56,300 nucleotides of DNA from a virus. A program made the translations under genes and the position numbers. The stretch covers positions 1-56,300 of IMG/VR virus record IMGVR_UViG_3300036816_000056. One strand, written 5' to 3'. A model generated the notes under the pieces. It was not told the origin of the DNA. It worked only from the letters and a program-made list of their open reading frames with translations, and did no database searches. Below, in pieces: positions 33,943 to 41,803 of the stretch. The first letter of the stretch is position 1, and each line of letters opens with the position of its first letter.

Positions 33943-34545
33943 TTATTTCCGTTTTACTGCGGATTTTTTTGTTCCTATTGCGCTAATCTCCATTTTGCCA
34001 CTCTTCAGTTCTTTTTTATTGTATTGCAGTCTACATGTTTTCAGGTTTTCATTTGTGTATTTAACAATATGGTTGACGATTTGGAAAATAAGTTTCAACT
34101 CTTCGTCCCTGAATTTACCTACATTAACAATTGAATCATTCTGATAATGCGGGTGGACGTAGCGATAGGCAACAGCCAACTTTAATAAATCCTGTCTTGC
34201 ATGCTCTCCCTTCTCAATTATTATATTAGCAATGTTAATCTTATTAAATTCAGTGATTGCATCCTGTTTTTCCTCTTCAGTAACACGCACCACTGAACCC
34301 TTAAATATCTCACGAGTTTCTCTCTTTATTGATTTATTCACTTCAACATAAGGGATTTCTTCTAGCGGAGCAGAAATGTCGTGGAATTTCTTTACAAATT
34401 CGGATTGAGCTACATTAGCATACAACTGCAAATATAACTTATTTAACTGTGTTGAAGCGTACTCTCTTTTAAATTTTTGTGTGTCCACTCCAAAATCAAA
34501 CTTATTTTTCACCCAGTGACCAATCCAGGTGAAGACAGCTGTCAA
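33943..34545 (-). CDS. Membrane-anchored protein of unknown function between portal and terminase
   Basis: This protein has one N-terminal membrane segment and a long polar domain of mixed helices ('STQLNKLYLQLYANVAQ', 'FRDEELKLIFQIVNHIVKYT'), ending lysine-rich. The TTG at 34545 has no binding site. The same frame is open to a TAG near 34621 and would add 'KGLTFEQTLQIAIYTALL' to the membrane helix if initiated at ATA 34599, which has GGGGGAG five bases upstream. AT-rich, with its own terminator, it interrupts the late order terL-portal. This is typical of a moron, possibly for superinfection exclusion. Confidence 0.6.
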   Translation of the reverse strand: MTAVFTWIGHWVKNKFDFGVDTQKFKREYASTQLNKLYLQLYANVAQSEFVKKFHDISAPLEEIPYVEVNKSIKRETREIFKGSVVRVTEEEKQDAITEFNKINIANIIIEKGEHARQDLLKLAVAYRYVHPHYQNDSIVNVGKFRDEELKLIFQIVNHIVKYTNENLKTCRLQYNKKELKSGKMEISAIGTKKSAVKRK

Positions 34546-34653
34546 CAGAGCTGTGTAAATTGCTATTTGGAGTGTTTGTTCAAATGTTAAACCTTTTATA
34601 TAGACTCCCCCTTCATTAGACTATATCTAATATATCATAACTCTTTGTAATTT

Positions 34654-36075
34654 TTATCCGAATGCAAATCCAGAATCCACTTGAATGTTAGCGAAGGACA
34701 AAACAAAAGCGTCTGCTCTATCGGGAGACTGAAGCCCTCGTTTCTTCATGTCCTCTTTCTTTTCCAAATAAATTCTCCCGTTACTACCCATTCTCCATTT
34801 ACGGCTTGTTAATTGTGTTACCAATTTCTCATCTTCCGGCAGTTCAAGGACACCGGGAACTCCAAGAATATAATTGCTCATGTTCTCTTCTAACAAAGAT
34901 TTAATGTGACCCCACATTTCGGAACCAAGATTTCCATAATGTGCATCGTCTGCCGAAGATCCATTGTTTACCCCGATTATGGTGTAACCAAGATTCCTCT
35001 CATCATTGATTTCGTTGAGACGATCCGTCACAGCTCCACCTATACCACTGTCATCGACTCTGATCTCCACTTCATCCACTTCTGCATGCTCTGACCTAAT
35101 ATCATCAACGATCCTTAATACCCAGCCGGTAGTCGTCATTGTATCTTGCTTGTGGTGGAAATGACTCTTCACTACCTTCCCACCAATTTGTCCGTATATG
35201 GTTGTTTCATCGTCACCAAAACGAGCAACGTCCACACCTACAGTGAGCTTGTGTCCGTTAGATACAATCCGAACTTCATTCTTGGCGAACTCAGCCGCCT
35301 CTAACGCGATGAAAGTATCCGACTCTCCACGAGGGAATTCTCCCTCAACCCGGACACGCCATACATCAGATCCTTTGCCGTACTTCCGTTCAAGCATAGC
35401 TATATTCTCTTTGCTCGTCCGAGGACTGTTCAAGCAGGACACTTTATGTGTGTTATAATCTGCCCGGTCCCTGTTGTGAGAATCATAAAACACACCGCTG
35501 GTCCGAGTCGGGTTTCCACACATGAGCAACTTATTGAATTCGCCTGAGAGTGTACCCAAGATCGCTTCCATGATCCGATCCTCAACCCCGGAAGCTTCGT
35601 CCACTATGAACAACATGTAGTCTTCATGAAAACCCTGCATGTTTTCTGGCTTAGTTGCTGTCCTGGCTGTAGCAAACCATCGTTCCTCGTAATTTCGCAT
35701 GTAAATCTTAGTCTTTGTCCATTTGAGTATCTTTTTGAGCACCGGGCTTTTCTCTTTCCACTTACTAATCTCAGCCCAAAGGACATCGTGAAGCTGCTGA
35801 CGGGTCGGAGCTGTACATATAACTTTCGGAAATGGGAAGCAAGAGAGAAACCATAATGCTGTCGCTGCCTCCAAACCTGTTTTCCCAACTCCCTGCCCTG
35901 ATCGCACTGAAACACGAGGATTACCAGCAATGTCCATCAGAACTTCAGATTGCCATTCGTCCGGGGTGAATTTTAACATTTCAATACAAAAAAGAACCGG
36001 ATTTTTCCGGTACTCAGGGATTCTCTTTTTGAATGCAGCAAAGCGGCGTTTCGTTTGCGGAGACTCTTTACTCAC
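34654..36075 (-). CDS. terL: Terminase large subunit
   Basis: This 473-residue packaging motor and nuclease has Walker A 'GQGVGKT' at 60-66, Walker B 'LFIVDE' at 155-160, and nuclease acidic residues D282 ('VGVDVARFGDDE'), D341 ('RVDDSGIGG') and the terminal 'SPDRADAFVLSF'. The GTG at 36075 follows GGAG and overlaps the terS stop by eight bases, so the two are coupled. The earlier ATG has no site. The moron gene follows. Confidence 0.95.
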   Translation of the reverse strand: MSKESPQTKRRFAAFKKRIPEYRKNPVLFCIEMLKFTPDEWQSEVLMDIAGNPRVSVRSGQGVGKTGLEAATALWFLSCFPFPKVICTAPTRQQLHDVLWAEISKWKEKSPVLKKILKWTKTKIYMRNYEERWFATARTATKPENMQGFHEDYMLFIVDEASGVEDRIMEAILGTLSGEFNKLLMCGNPTRTSGVFYDSHNRDRADYNTHKVSCLNSPRTSKENIAMLERKYGKGSDVWRVRVEGEFPRGESDTFIALEAAEFAKNEVRIVSNGHKLTVGVDVARFGDDETTIYGQIGGKVVKSHFHHKQDTMTTTGWVLRIVDDIRSEHAEVDEVEIRVDDSGIGGAVTDRLNEINDERNLGYTIIGVNNGSSADDAHYGNLGSEMWGHIKSLLEENMSNYILGVPGVLELPEDEKLVTQLTSRKWRMGSNGRIYLEKKEDMKKRGLQSPDRADAFVLSFANIQVDSGFAFG

Positions 36076-36796
36076 CAGACTCCACCGCCTTAACCCAATC
36101 TTCAATCAGATCGTCTTCTGTATCTCCATCGCCATTCTTCAATTTCTCAATTTCCAGACGGGTTTTCTCCACTTTGGCCTGCATCTGATCCAGTTTTAAT
36201 CGGCGTTCATCTTCCTGTGGTGCAATATCAAGGAATTGTTTGATGGCTCCCCTAATCTCACGCATGACCGTAGCTTCGGCCTTGATAAAACTAGCATATT
36301 TATCCCAAGCGAATTGGATTTCCCATTCATATTCATCTCCATACTCACCTGGTTTCTCCCTTTTCAACTCTTTGGTCATATCCTCTTTGTCTTTGATGAA
36401 GAAGATACGCTGCGCCCAAATGATTTTACGGAATCCCTGGGTGATGTTATGCCAGATCATGTCTACAGGTTCCATTTGCTGAACAATATCTATGAGTTCT
36501 AAATACTCAGGATCTTGCGGCTCGAACTTACGGAACAATCCATGTGTTACAGCTTTCTGATTGCCTAGCGGGCCTCCTTTTCCACCTCGATTACCTTTAG
36601 CGTTCTGATTGCCACGTGGAGCACCGGGTTTAGCGTTAGCCATCTTCCCTTCCCATTGATCAAGCGATTTCCATTTCCGGACTGATTCTGGCGTGATGCC
36701 CAGCTTTTCAGCAATCTCTTTCGGTTTCATCGTCGCGCCGCTATCTTTCCATATTTTGAACGCCTTCTTACGATTCGGATTCTGCTTCCTGCTCAC
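36068..36796 (-). CDS. terS: Terminase small subunit (PBSX/phBC6A51 type)
   Basis: This 242-residue DNA-recognition subunit of the packaging motor has an N-terminal helix-turn-helix at 10-50 ('MKPKEIAEKLGITPESVRKWK') and a basic glycine-rich linker ('GAPRGNQNAKGNRGGKGGP'). The helical body and the coiled-coil C-terminus ('LDQMQAKVEKTRLEIEKLKN', in parts) give oligomerisation and TerL contact. GTG at 36796 follows GGTGAT. The 262 bases upstream are gene-free and could hold the packaging site. Confidence 0.92.
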   Translation of the reverse strand: MSRKQNPNRKKAFKIWKDSGATMKPKEIAEKLGITPESVRKWKSLDQWEGKMANAKPGAPRGNQNAKGNRGGKGGPLGNQKAVTHGLFRKFEPQDPEYLELIDIVQQMEPVDMIWHNITQGFRKIIWAQRIFFIKDKEDMTKELKREKPGEYGDEYEWEIQFAWDKYASFIKAEATVMREIRGAIKQFLDIAPQEDERRLKLDQMQAKVEKTRLEIEKLKNGDGDTEDDLIEDWVKAVESGE

Positions 36797-36876
36797 AAAA
36801 TTATCACCACTTTCATGTAATTGAGTTGGAATTCCTATTTAAGGTCAGTAATAGTCAAACGTTACGAATCAAAATA

Positions 36877-36905
36877 AGCCTCCGTCTGAATCGCAGGCTG
36901 TTTTT
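36877..36905. terminator. Terminator between recombinase and terS
   Basis: AGCCT-C-CG and CG-C-AGGCT arms enclose TCTGAAT; GTTTTTC follows on the plus strand and TATTTTG on the minus strand. It separates the small recombinase gene from the late genes. Confidence 0.65.
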
Positions 36906-36960
36906 CTGTACTCATATCCACTAAATAATGTAAGTTGACTGAAACATAAAGGTAATAGTG

Positions 36961-36974
36961 TTTCACTCATTTCA
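36961..36974 (+). repeat. TTTCACTCATTTCA direct repeat, copy 1
   Basis: This 14-base element is identical to 37048-37061, 87 bases away. An inverted 8-base core (TGAGTGAA) lies between them near 37023. It is a candidate recombinase or packaging-related binding site in the gap between the recombinase gene and terS. Confidence 0.55.
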
Positions 36975-37047
36975 GGCATAAAAAAGTGCGTTCTTTCATC
37001 TAATGTCCTGATATTTCTTTTGTGAGTGAACTAATTGTTGCATTTTG

Positions 37048-37061
37048 TTTCACTCATTTCA
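37048..37061 (+). repeat. TTTCACTCATTTCA direct repeat, copy 2
   Basis: This is the second copy. It overlaps the last codon of the recombinase gene, so part of the match may come from coding sequence. Confidence 0.5.
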
Positions 37062-37619
37062 TCTCAACTTGAGAATTGCCCTATCCATCATGTCCTGAGT
37101 TAACCCAATATAGTCCAAAGTCTCTCTTGGATCGCTGTGTCCAAACATCTCCATTAGTAACGCTAAATTCTCTGGATCATCGACATAAAGACGGTATGCC
37201 CAGGTCTTTCGCAATGAGTGAACACCTATATCTTTCAATCTGAATTCACGAGCTGCTTCACTCAGAAAACGATATGCAGTGGTCCGATCAATCGGCTGTT
37301 TCCGCATTCGACTTACTTTTTTAACTTGGCGGCTTGGAAATAGACAATCATTCGGGAACATGTCCGCAGTGTACTCATCTAGATCTGATCGAATACTCGG
37401 ATGAATTATAAATGTTTTAGCATGCTTGTTCTTTTGCTCAACCATGCTTATGTGAGTTCCCTTGGTTTGCCACACCCTAAGACTAAGCAAGTCAGAAACA
37501 CGAAGTCCGCTGTATATACCCATACAAAAAAATAAGTAATTGCGCATGCTTCGTATATAGAAGTATTCCTTCATTCCATCTATAACCCGTTCATCACGGA
37601 TAGGCTGGACTTTCCTCAT
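37059..37619 (-). CDS. Tyrosine recombinase, catalytic domain only
   Basis: In this 186-residue protein all catalytic residues are present: R40 ('YSGLRVSDLL'), K63/K65, H134-x-x-R137 ('VHSLRKTW'), H161 ('FGHSD') and Y170 ('DYIGL'). It lacks the N-terminal arm and core-binding domains of normal integrases (the window's main integrase has 432 residues). It lies just before the late genes and is coupled by ATGA to the upstream 55-residue gene. It could resolve genome concatemers or act in recombination on repeats nearby. Confidence 0.88.
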   Translation of the reverse strand: MRKVQPIRDERVIDGMKEYFYIRSMRNYLFFCMGIYSGLRVSDLLSLRVWQTKGTHISMVEQKNKHAKTFIIHPSIRSDLDEYTADMFPNDCLFPSRQVKKVSRMRKQPIDRTTAYRFLSEAAREFRLKDIGVHSLRKTWAYRLYVDDPENLALLMEMFGHSDPRETLDYIGLTQDMMDRAILKLR

Positions 37620-37783
37620 TTCATCACCTTCTTCGACTCTTCATCCTTCCAACAGCGAGGTATAATACATAGCTGAACAGCTCCCGTCCAAGTCCCCAAG
37701 TAACAACATCTACACTGTTCCGGCTGCTTGTCTGATACCCTTGGAATAGCCGGTTCATTTCTACTGTAATAGTTACCCTCCAT
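37616..37783 (-). CDS. Small cysteine-rich protein
   Basis: This 55-residue protein has 'CRCCY', then 'CIIPRC', a possible zinc site. The start at 37783 follows GGAGGGAAG; the longer frame to 37960 has no site and reads through a terminator. It is translationally coupled to the recombinase gene, so it may be its accessory factor. Confidence 0.6.
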   Translation of the reverse strand: MEGNYYSRNEPAIPRVSDKQPEQCRCCYLGTWTGAVQLCIIPRCWKDEESKKVMK

Positions 37784-37799
37784 AATCTTCCCTCCAATG

Positions 37800-37831
37800 C
37801 AAAAAGGCCACTCTAAAAGAGCGACCTTCTC
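37800..37831 (-). terminator. Terminator upstream of 55-residue gene
   Basis: On the minus strand AAGGTCGCTCT and AGAGTGGCCTT pair around TTT, followed by TTTTTGC. Transcripts from further right would end here, so the 55-residue/recombinase pair needs readthrough or its own promoter. Confidence 0.75.
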
Positions 37832-38600
37832 ATTTACGTTATTATATGGATTTAAGATAACATTCTTTTCATTCGGAATTACTTCGTTTTTTGAGACTTC
37901 AACGCCAAGAAATAATTCCTTAGTTGAATGAACGATTGCCAGCGTTAGTAAACGCATCAAGGATAAGAAATTGTTGCTGAAGGATATGGCTGAGGAAACT
38001 AAGAAACCTAGATAAGTTAATAGAGTTGATCAAGCGTTCATTTATAACTCCAATAAAACATTCACCGAACAACAAGCCCTATTCACCGATCTGGAAGCTC
38101 GTTAAAGTAAGATGAGTTTTTTTTTAGTATTGTTGTAATAAGTACATCTGCATTACTCTATATAAAGAGAGAGAGACGAAATAATAAGAAAAATGTAGAT
38201 CCTGAAGGAGTCCTTTTATATTGGGTAATGATAATTACTAACTCTATATTTCTAAGTTTCTAAGAAAATCTAACTTATTAAAAAAAAGTCTTCTAGATGT
38301 CTTTAAGTTGTTTTTTGAAAAGAAAAATTAAAAAGACTAGTGATTTTTTTAAACTACTTTAAAGAGTTATTTCTAAAATAAATAGAGAGGAAAAATTCAA
38401 TAAAATGGTAAATTTAAATTAAGTTTCAGTCTATTCTAACCAATGTTTTCTTAAGAACAGTTAGATCTATTTATTTACTTTTTTTATTTCTTTATAGGTC
38501 TTTTAAACTAAATGTAGTAAATGAAAAATGCAAAAAACTATATGTTGTATATAGGAAAATACTGGGTAATTCTTTTCTTTTCTTTAGGGTAAAGTTCTAG
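37832..38600. other. AT-rich non-coding stretch with a possible coding remnant
   Basis: There is no convincing gene in these ~770 bases. At 37940-38105 the plus strand reads like a fragment of a protein interrupted by one TAA ('ASVSKRIKDKKLLLKDMAEE' and then 'NRVDQAFIYNSNKTFTEQQA' in the same frame), which looks like a decayed gene end. At 38195-38250 a good ribosome site leads only to a six-codon frame. The rest is very AT-rich with repeated T and A tracts. Confidence 0.5.
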
Positions 38601-38623
38601 TATAGTAAACTTAATTTAAGTTT
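38601..38623 (+). promoter_or_regulatory. Probable promoter and palindromic operator of the three-gene operon
   Basis: TATAGT at 38601-38606 is a candidate -10. It abuts a perfect 17-base palindrome AAACTTAATTTAAGTTT at 38607-38623, 16 bases before the first gene. This placement suits binding of a repressor at the transcription start. Confidence 0.5.
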
Positions 38624-38639
38624 AGGGTGGTGTACATAT

Positions 38640-38981
38640 ATGGTAGAAGCAACACGAGAAATGATTAAATACATTGATACTAAGAGTAATGACTATAAAA
38701 GAACATACGCCAATTCCACTCAATCAGCATCAAATCCTCAAGGGGATGTGGTAATTGATTTTTATGAAGAAGTTCTAGTTCCCTTAATGGTTGTTGAAAG
38801 ACCTCTTGATGTGCAAGATGATGATCAAGTGATTCTTAATCGAAAGCCAAATTATTTAGAGATTGAAAGAGAAAAAAAAGTATCTATCACTTTAACTAAA
38901 TCACGAGCTGTGGAGTTGGCTCACTGGATATTAGATAATGTATTAGAGGAGGATGAGGGTAATGACGACGAAAACTCGTGA
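38640..38981 (+). CDS. Operon gene A, DUF3467-like small protein
   Basis: In this 113-residue protein a strand-rich core ('RTYANSTQSASNPQGDVVIDF') is followed by an acidic linker and then a final strand-helix unit ('KVSITLTKSRAVELAHWIL'). The order 'Y-A-N-x...D-x-x-x-D-F' then 'I-T-L-T/S-x-x-x-A-x-x-L' resembles DUF3467-type proteins. ATG at 38640 follows GGGTGGTG. It is first in a three-gene plus-strand operon that runs against the phage genes. Function unknown. Confidence 0.65.
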   Translation: MVEATREMIKYIDTKSNDYKRTYANSTQSASNPQGDVVIDFYEEVLVPLMVVERPLDVQDDDQVILNRKPNYLEIEREKKVSITLTKSRAVELAHWILDNVLEEDEGNDDENS

Positions 38982-39492
38982 AGACCATAAAGTTTATCCT
39001 TTCGGAGATCCACACGTAGGAATACATATTAGTCGATATCAATCCGGGATGCCTTCCACCGAAGACTGGATGAGAACTGTTAGAGGTTCTGGAATGCAAA
39101 ATATATACGATTATACAATGGGATTAACTGATGATATTGACAGGATAAGAGAACTATTTGATCGTATAAGAATAAACATTGGGACATCAGCAAATACTGG
39201 ATCGCATAAGCTAGAAGCGGGCGGTGATGCTAATATGTTAGAGCAAATAACCAATGCGTTTTTAAATTTACAGAACGCGTTAGAGGTTTATCATCGAAAG
39301 ATCAGAGAACAACATGAATTCGTAGTTGTGTTTAAAGAAGATCACCCTAAATTAGGGAGATTTTTGGCTGAAGTGCAAGTCAGAGCTTTCAAAGAATATG
39401 GGATTTACATTGAGTCAACTTTTGAATTGGAAGAAGAGTTTGATGCTGATGAACTCCCAGAAGACTACTCCCAGATTGGTTTTGGGGGGTAA
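38962..39492 (+). CDS. Operon gene B, unknown protein
   Basis: In this 176-residue protein residues 40-110 are helical with an Arg/Asp-rich stretch ('DDIDRIRELFDRIRINIG') and a long helix ('MLEQITNAFLNLQNALEVYHRKI'). The C-terminal half has alternating strand/helix ('EFVVVFKEDHPKLGRFLAE') and an acidic tail. The start at 38962 follows GAGGAGGATGAGGG and overlaps gene A by 20 bases. No family recognised. The tight overlap means it is made with gene A. Confidence 0.65.
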   Translation: MTTKTREDHKVYPFGDPHVGIHISRYQSGMPSTEDWMRTVRGSGMQNIYDYTMGLTDDIDRIRELFDRIRINIGTSANTGSHKLEAGGDANMLEQITNAFLNLQNALEVYHRKIREQHEFVVVFKEDHPKLGRFLAEVQVRAFKEYGIYIESTFELEEEFDADELPEDYSQIGFGG

Positions 39493-39497
39493 GAGAA

Positions 39498-39959
39498 GTG
39501 CCAAAGAAAGATGCTCATTTCAATAAATTAATGACCAATATTAACCTTATTCAAAGGTACGTTTCAGAGGCTCCAGAAAAGCCCATACCTAATGATTGGT
39601 TAGTTACTACGTACTTCTATACCGCATTACACGTTGTTGAAAAAAAACTGGCAGATGAGAAAGTCCATTCTAGGGATCATGCTCAAAGGTTTGCTAACAT
39701 TGAAGAACATTATAGGGATATCCTTGAAACATACCAAGCTATGTACATTGATAGCATGACAGCTCGTTACAAATGTCGCAATATTTCTTCTGAAACGGTT
39801 ATAGAGGCAAAGAATAATCTCTACAGCATTTGTGAAGAATTTAACGAGACCCGAATTATCAACCAACTAGATATTGCTCATGGTGTCGGTGTGGTGAAAG
39901 CAATGCCCACCCCTGTTACGCCACCAAGTCTTGATATTGACTTAAGTGATGCAAAATAA
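39498..39959 (+). CDS. Operon gene C, HEPN-like protein
   Basis: This 153-residue, nearly all-helical protein has 'WLVTTYFYTALHVVEKKLAD', then 'HSRDHAQRFANIEEHYRDIL', then 'YQAMYIDSMTARYKCRNIS'. The layout (paired helices, an H-x-x-x-H region, a Y-x-x-x-x-x-x-A-R-Y segment) resembles small HEPN proteins. One R-x6-H motif ('RFANIEEH') fits the HEPN RNase consensus, though not in the last helix where it usually lies. It starts with GTG at 39498, six bases after gene B, and two terminators follow. Confidence 0.55.
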   Translation: MPKKDAHFNKLMTNINLIQRYVSEAPEKPIPNDWLVTTYFYTALHVVEKKLADEKVHSRDHAQRFANIEEHYRDILETYQAMYIDSMTARYKCRNISSETVIEAKNNLYSICEEFNETRIINQLDIAHGVGVVKAMPTPVTPPSLDIDLSDAK

Positions 39960-39969
39960 ATAAACATAA

Positions 39970-40011
39970 AAAAAGGGCTCTTAGCGTAAAAACTAGGCGT
40001 CCTTTTTCTTT
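39970..40011 (+). terminator. Terminator after three-gene operon
   Basis: AAAAAGGGCTCTTAG and CTAGGCGTCCTTTTT form an imperfect stem, followed by CTTTTAC. It closes the operon. Confidence 0.7.
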
Positions 40012-40105
40012 TACAAAATCGCAATCTCGTGTTTACATTAACAGTAAAGAGAGAATGATAGATGAGAATCCCTCAGAATTAAGAAGACGTTTATTTACTA
40101 AAGTG

Positions 40106-40138
40106 AAAGCCCCGGCAACACAGTGCGGCAGGGCTTTT
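40106..40138. terminator. Bidirectional terminator at end of early operon
   Basis: AAAGCCC and GGGCTTT arms with an inner GCA/TGC pair; TTTTCTTG follows on the plus strand. It lies nine bases past the stop of the ArpU-like gene on the minus strand. Confidence 0.7.
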
Positions 40139-40146
40139 CTTGTGTT

Positions 40147-40779
40147 TCATTTCGGGATAAGTAATCCTAGTTCCCCTTCATTGTTTCGACCTCTACCATA
40201 GTCGATCGTTACAAGATCCAAGGTTCGATTGAATTTCAAACAATTAGCTATATTTGCTATAGCCCTTCGACGCTTATCAGCAAATGTTGTTGCTGCGATA
40301 CCGGGTACGTCCTTGCGATATCCTTTTTCCATGTAAACCTGTGCTTTCAGATACTTCTTGCCTTCCAAAAATAGCAGTCTCGCAGCTACACTCTCATGAG
40401 GATCTTTAATATTATTTATGGCGAATCGGACGTTATTGGTTATGAATACATAAAGCTTGTAGTTATCATGACGCTTGTCCTTCATAATTACCGAATTAGC
40501 TGTAACATCTGCTGTCAGCTCATGACCTGCTTCTCGCTTGGCAACTGAACCCTCAGCCGACAACAACTCATAGGCTGACATTCCGTTCTCAATCTGTTTG
40601 AGTGCATATTCATAATTTTGTATGATGTCGATCATGTCCACATATTTACCGAGGAGCCATTTGGTTTTACGAATATCTACTTCATCCACATCCGAAAAAA
40701 AGTTTAACTGAATGATCTTTTTGGTATCATCAATGTCTTCATGCTTAGGTGCGATAACTACTATTTCTTCTGTGCTCAT
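40147..40779 (-). CDS. ArpU-like phage late-gene regulator
   Basis: This 210-residue protein is at the end of the early operon, upstream of the late genes. It shows a helical body ('YVDMIDIIQNYEYALKQIEN') and a C-terminal sigma-region-4-like part ('VAARLLFLEGKKYLKAQVYM', then 'TFADKRRRAIANIANCLKF'), as in ArpU/RinA-type activators of terminase and structural genes. ATG at 40779 follows GGGAGGGAA. It probably turns on the late operon. Confidence 0.65.
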   Translation of the reverse strand: MSTEEIVVIAPKHEDIDDTKKIIQLNFFSDVDEVDIRKTKWLLGKYVDMIDIIQNYEYALKQIENGMSAYELLSAEGSVAKREAGHELTADVTANSVIMKDKRHDNYKLYVFITNNVRFAINNIKDPHESVAARLLFLEGKKYLKAQVYMEKGYRKDVPGIAATTFADKRRRAIANIANCLKFNRTLDLVTIDYGRGRNNEGELGLLIPK

Positions 40780-41006
40780 GCCGTTCCCTCCCGCGTTTCC
40801 CACTTCGCCTTCTCGTTCATAAATTCCAAGCACCTGTTCTGAAACCACTCAAGCAAACGTTTTGTCTCGTCCCGTTCAGCCGCAATAATTGCATTGATCT
40901 CTGTCATTTTTTCCATTGCCTGGTCACGTTCTTTTATAGCTTCAATCAAATCCTCTGGAGCTACGCCTTCCCACTCATTTATCAAACCAGCTACACGGTT
41001 GTTCAT
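40776..41006 (-). CDS. Small coiled-coil early protein
   Basis: This 76-residue helical protein has a run of charged heptads ('LIEAIKERDQAMEKMTEINA', 'ERDETKRLLEWFQNRCLEF'). It overlaps both neighbours by four bases. ATG at 41006 follows GTTGGTGGTGG. Function unknown. Confidence 0.65.
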   Translation of the reverse strand: MNNRVAGLINEWEGVAPEDLIEAIKERDQAMEKMTEINAIIAAERDETKRLLEWFQNRCLEFMNEKAKWETREGTA

Positions 41007-41242
41007 TCCACCACCAACTTCCCAATCTCCCGTAACTCCGCTTTACTTTTGGCCTTCGTGAAAGAATTCAGATAAGCAATCTTTTTCATAGCCCGTTTGG
41101 TCTCAAGCATAACTGTCTTTCTTTCTGACGAATTTAAGTCATGGCTGAAATGTCGGTAAAACCTGTTTTGTGCCCTTAACCCTTCTAGTAAGGATGACTG
41201 GATAGCCACCGCATCGTCATAAGTTAATCCGAATTGTCTCAT
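41003..41242 (-). CDS. Small helical early protein
   Basis: This 79-residue, basic, helical protein ('AVAIQSSLLEGLRAQNRFYR', 'LETKRAMKKIAYLNSFTKA') is typical of phage early operons. The start follows GGGAGGAAAAAGC. It overlaps its neighbours by four bases on each side. Confidence 0.65.
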   Translation of the reverse strand: MRQFGLTYDDAVAIQSSLLEGLRAQNRFYRHFSHDLNSSERKTVMLETKRAMKKIAYLNSFTKAKSKAELREIGKLVVE

Positions 41243-41442
41243 GCTTTTTCCTCCCTAGGTTCGTTAATTTCAGCATAATGAGTGATATTTTCAACGGGCT
41301 CGCCATCGTAAGTATCACAGAGCAATCCATTTGAAACGTAACAAACACAAGCATATTGGTCTGCGTAAACCAGTACCTGATCATTCAGCTTGGACAAAAC
41401 CTCCGGGTCCCATTTACGCCTCTGTATCCGCTCCTTCCTCAC
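41239..41442 (-). CDS. Small early protein
   Basis: This 67-residue protein has 'VLVYADQYACVCYVSNGLLC' and an acidic end. GTG at 41442 is the only in-frame start with room; its site is weak, so translation may depend on coupling to the upstream YopX gene, which it overlaps by 29 bases. No family recognised. Confidence 0.55.
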   Translation of the reverse strand: MRKERIQRRKWDPEVLSKLNDQVLVYADQYACVCYVSNGLLCDTYDGEPVENITHYAEINEPREEKA

Positions 41443-41803
41443 CCAATAATTTAGGATTTTCGTAGATGTTGCCTATGACAACCGATTTTTCATTCGCAAA
41501 GTATAGTGACGTTGATCCGTATGGATGATGACCGATTAAATCTGCATGGAATGAACCTTTTCTGAACACGACTCTGTAATGACGTTTGATAAGTTGTCCG
41601 GACATTGGATTGTTGTAGCTGCCGTCCAAAATGTCTCCATCGTAAATGTCTTTGTCATTACGATCCTGCAATCCTGTATAAAGCATCAACTCTACATGTG
41701 GAGACAAAACAGCTACCTTCAACCAGTTACGCTCTAGGCAGTCATATGACATCTCTTTGGTTTCGGTATCCCATGCTCTTGCTCCAAACTCATAACTGCT
41801 CAT
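41414..41803 (-). CDS. YopX family protein
   Basis: This 129-residue protein has the YopX signature: N-terminal 'FGARAWDTETKEMSYD', then 'MLYTGLQDRNDKDIYDGDIL', then the C-terminal 'VVIGNIYENPKLL'. YopX proteins are common in Bacillota and Bacteroidetes phages; their role is not settled. ATG at 41803 follows AAGGAGCGG. Confidence 0.92.
   Translation of the reverse strand: MSSYEFGARAWDTETKEMSYDCLERNWLKVAVLSPHVELMLYTGLQDRNDKDIYDGDILDGSYNNPMSGQLIKRHYRVVFRKGSFHADLIGHHPYGSTSLYFANEKSVVIGNIYENPKLLGEEGADTEA

Noticed and set aside
33829-34144. Plus-strand frames opposite the moron gene
   Set aside because: They are mirror frames, without ribosome sites, and they cross the terminator at 33864-33901.
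38896-39099. Minus-strand frame across the junction of operon genes A and B
   Set aside because: No ribosome site; the overlapping plus-strand genes have strong ones and sensible sequences.
41414-41442. Alternative ATA start for the 41239 gene
   Set aside because: The ATA is only three bases from AAGGAG, too close for initiation; coupling from the YopX gene with the GTG is more plausible.
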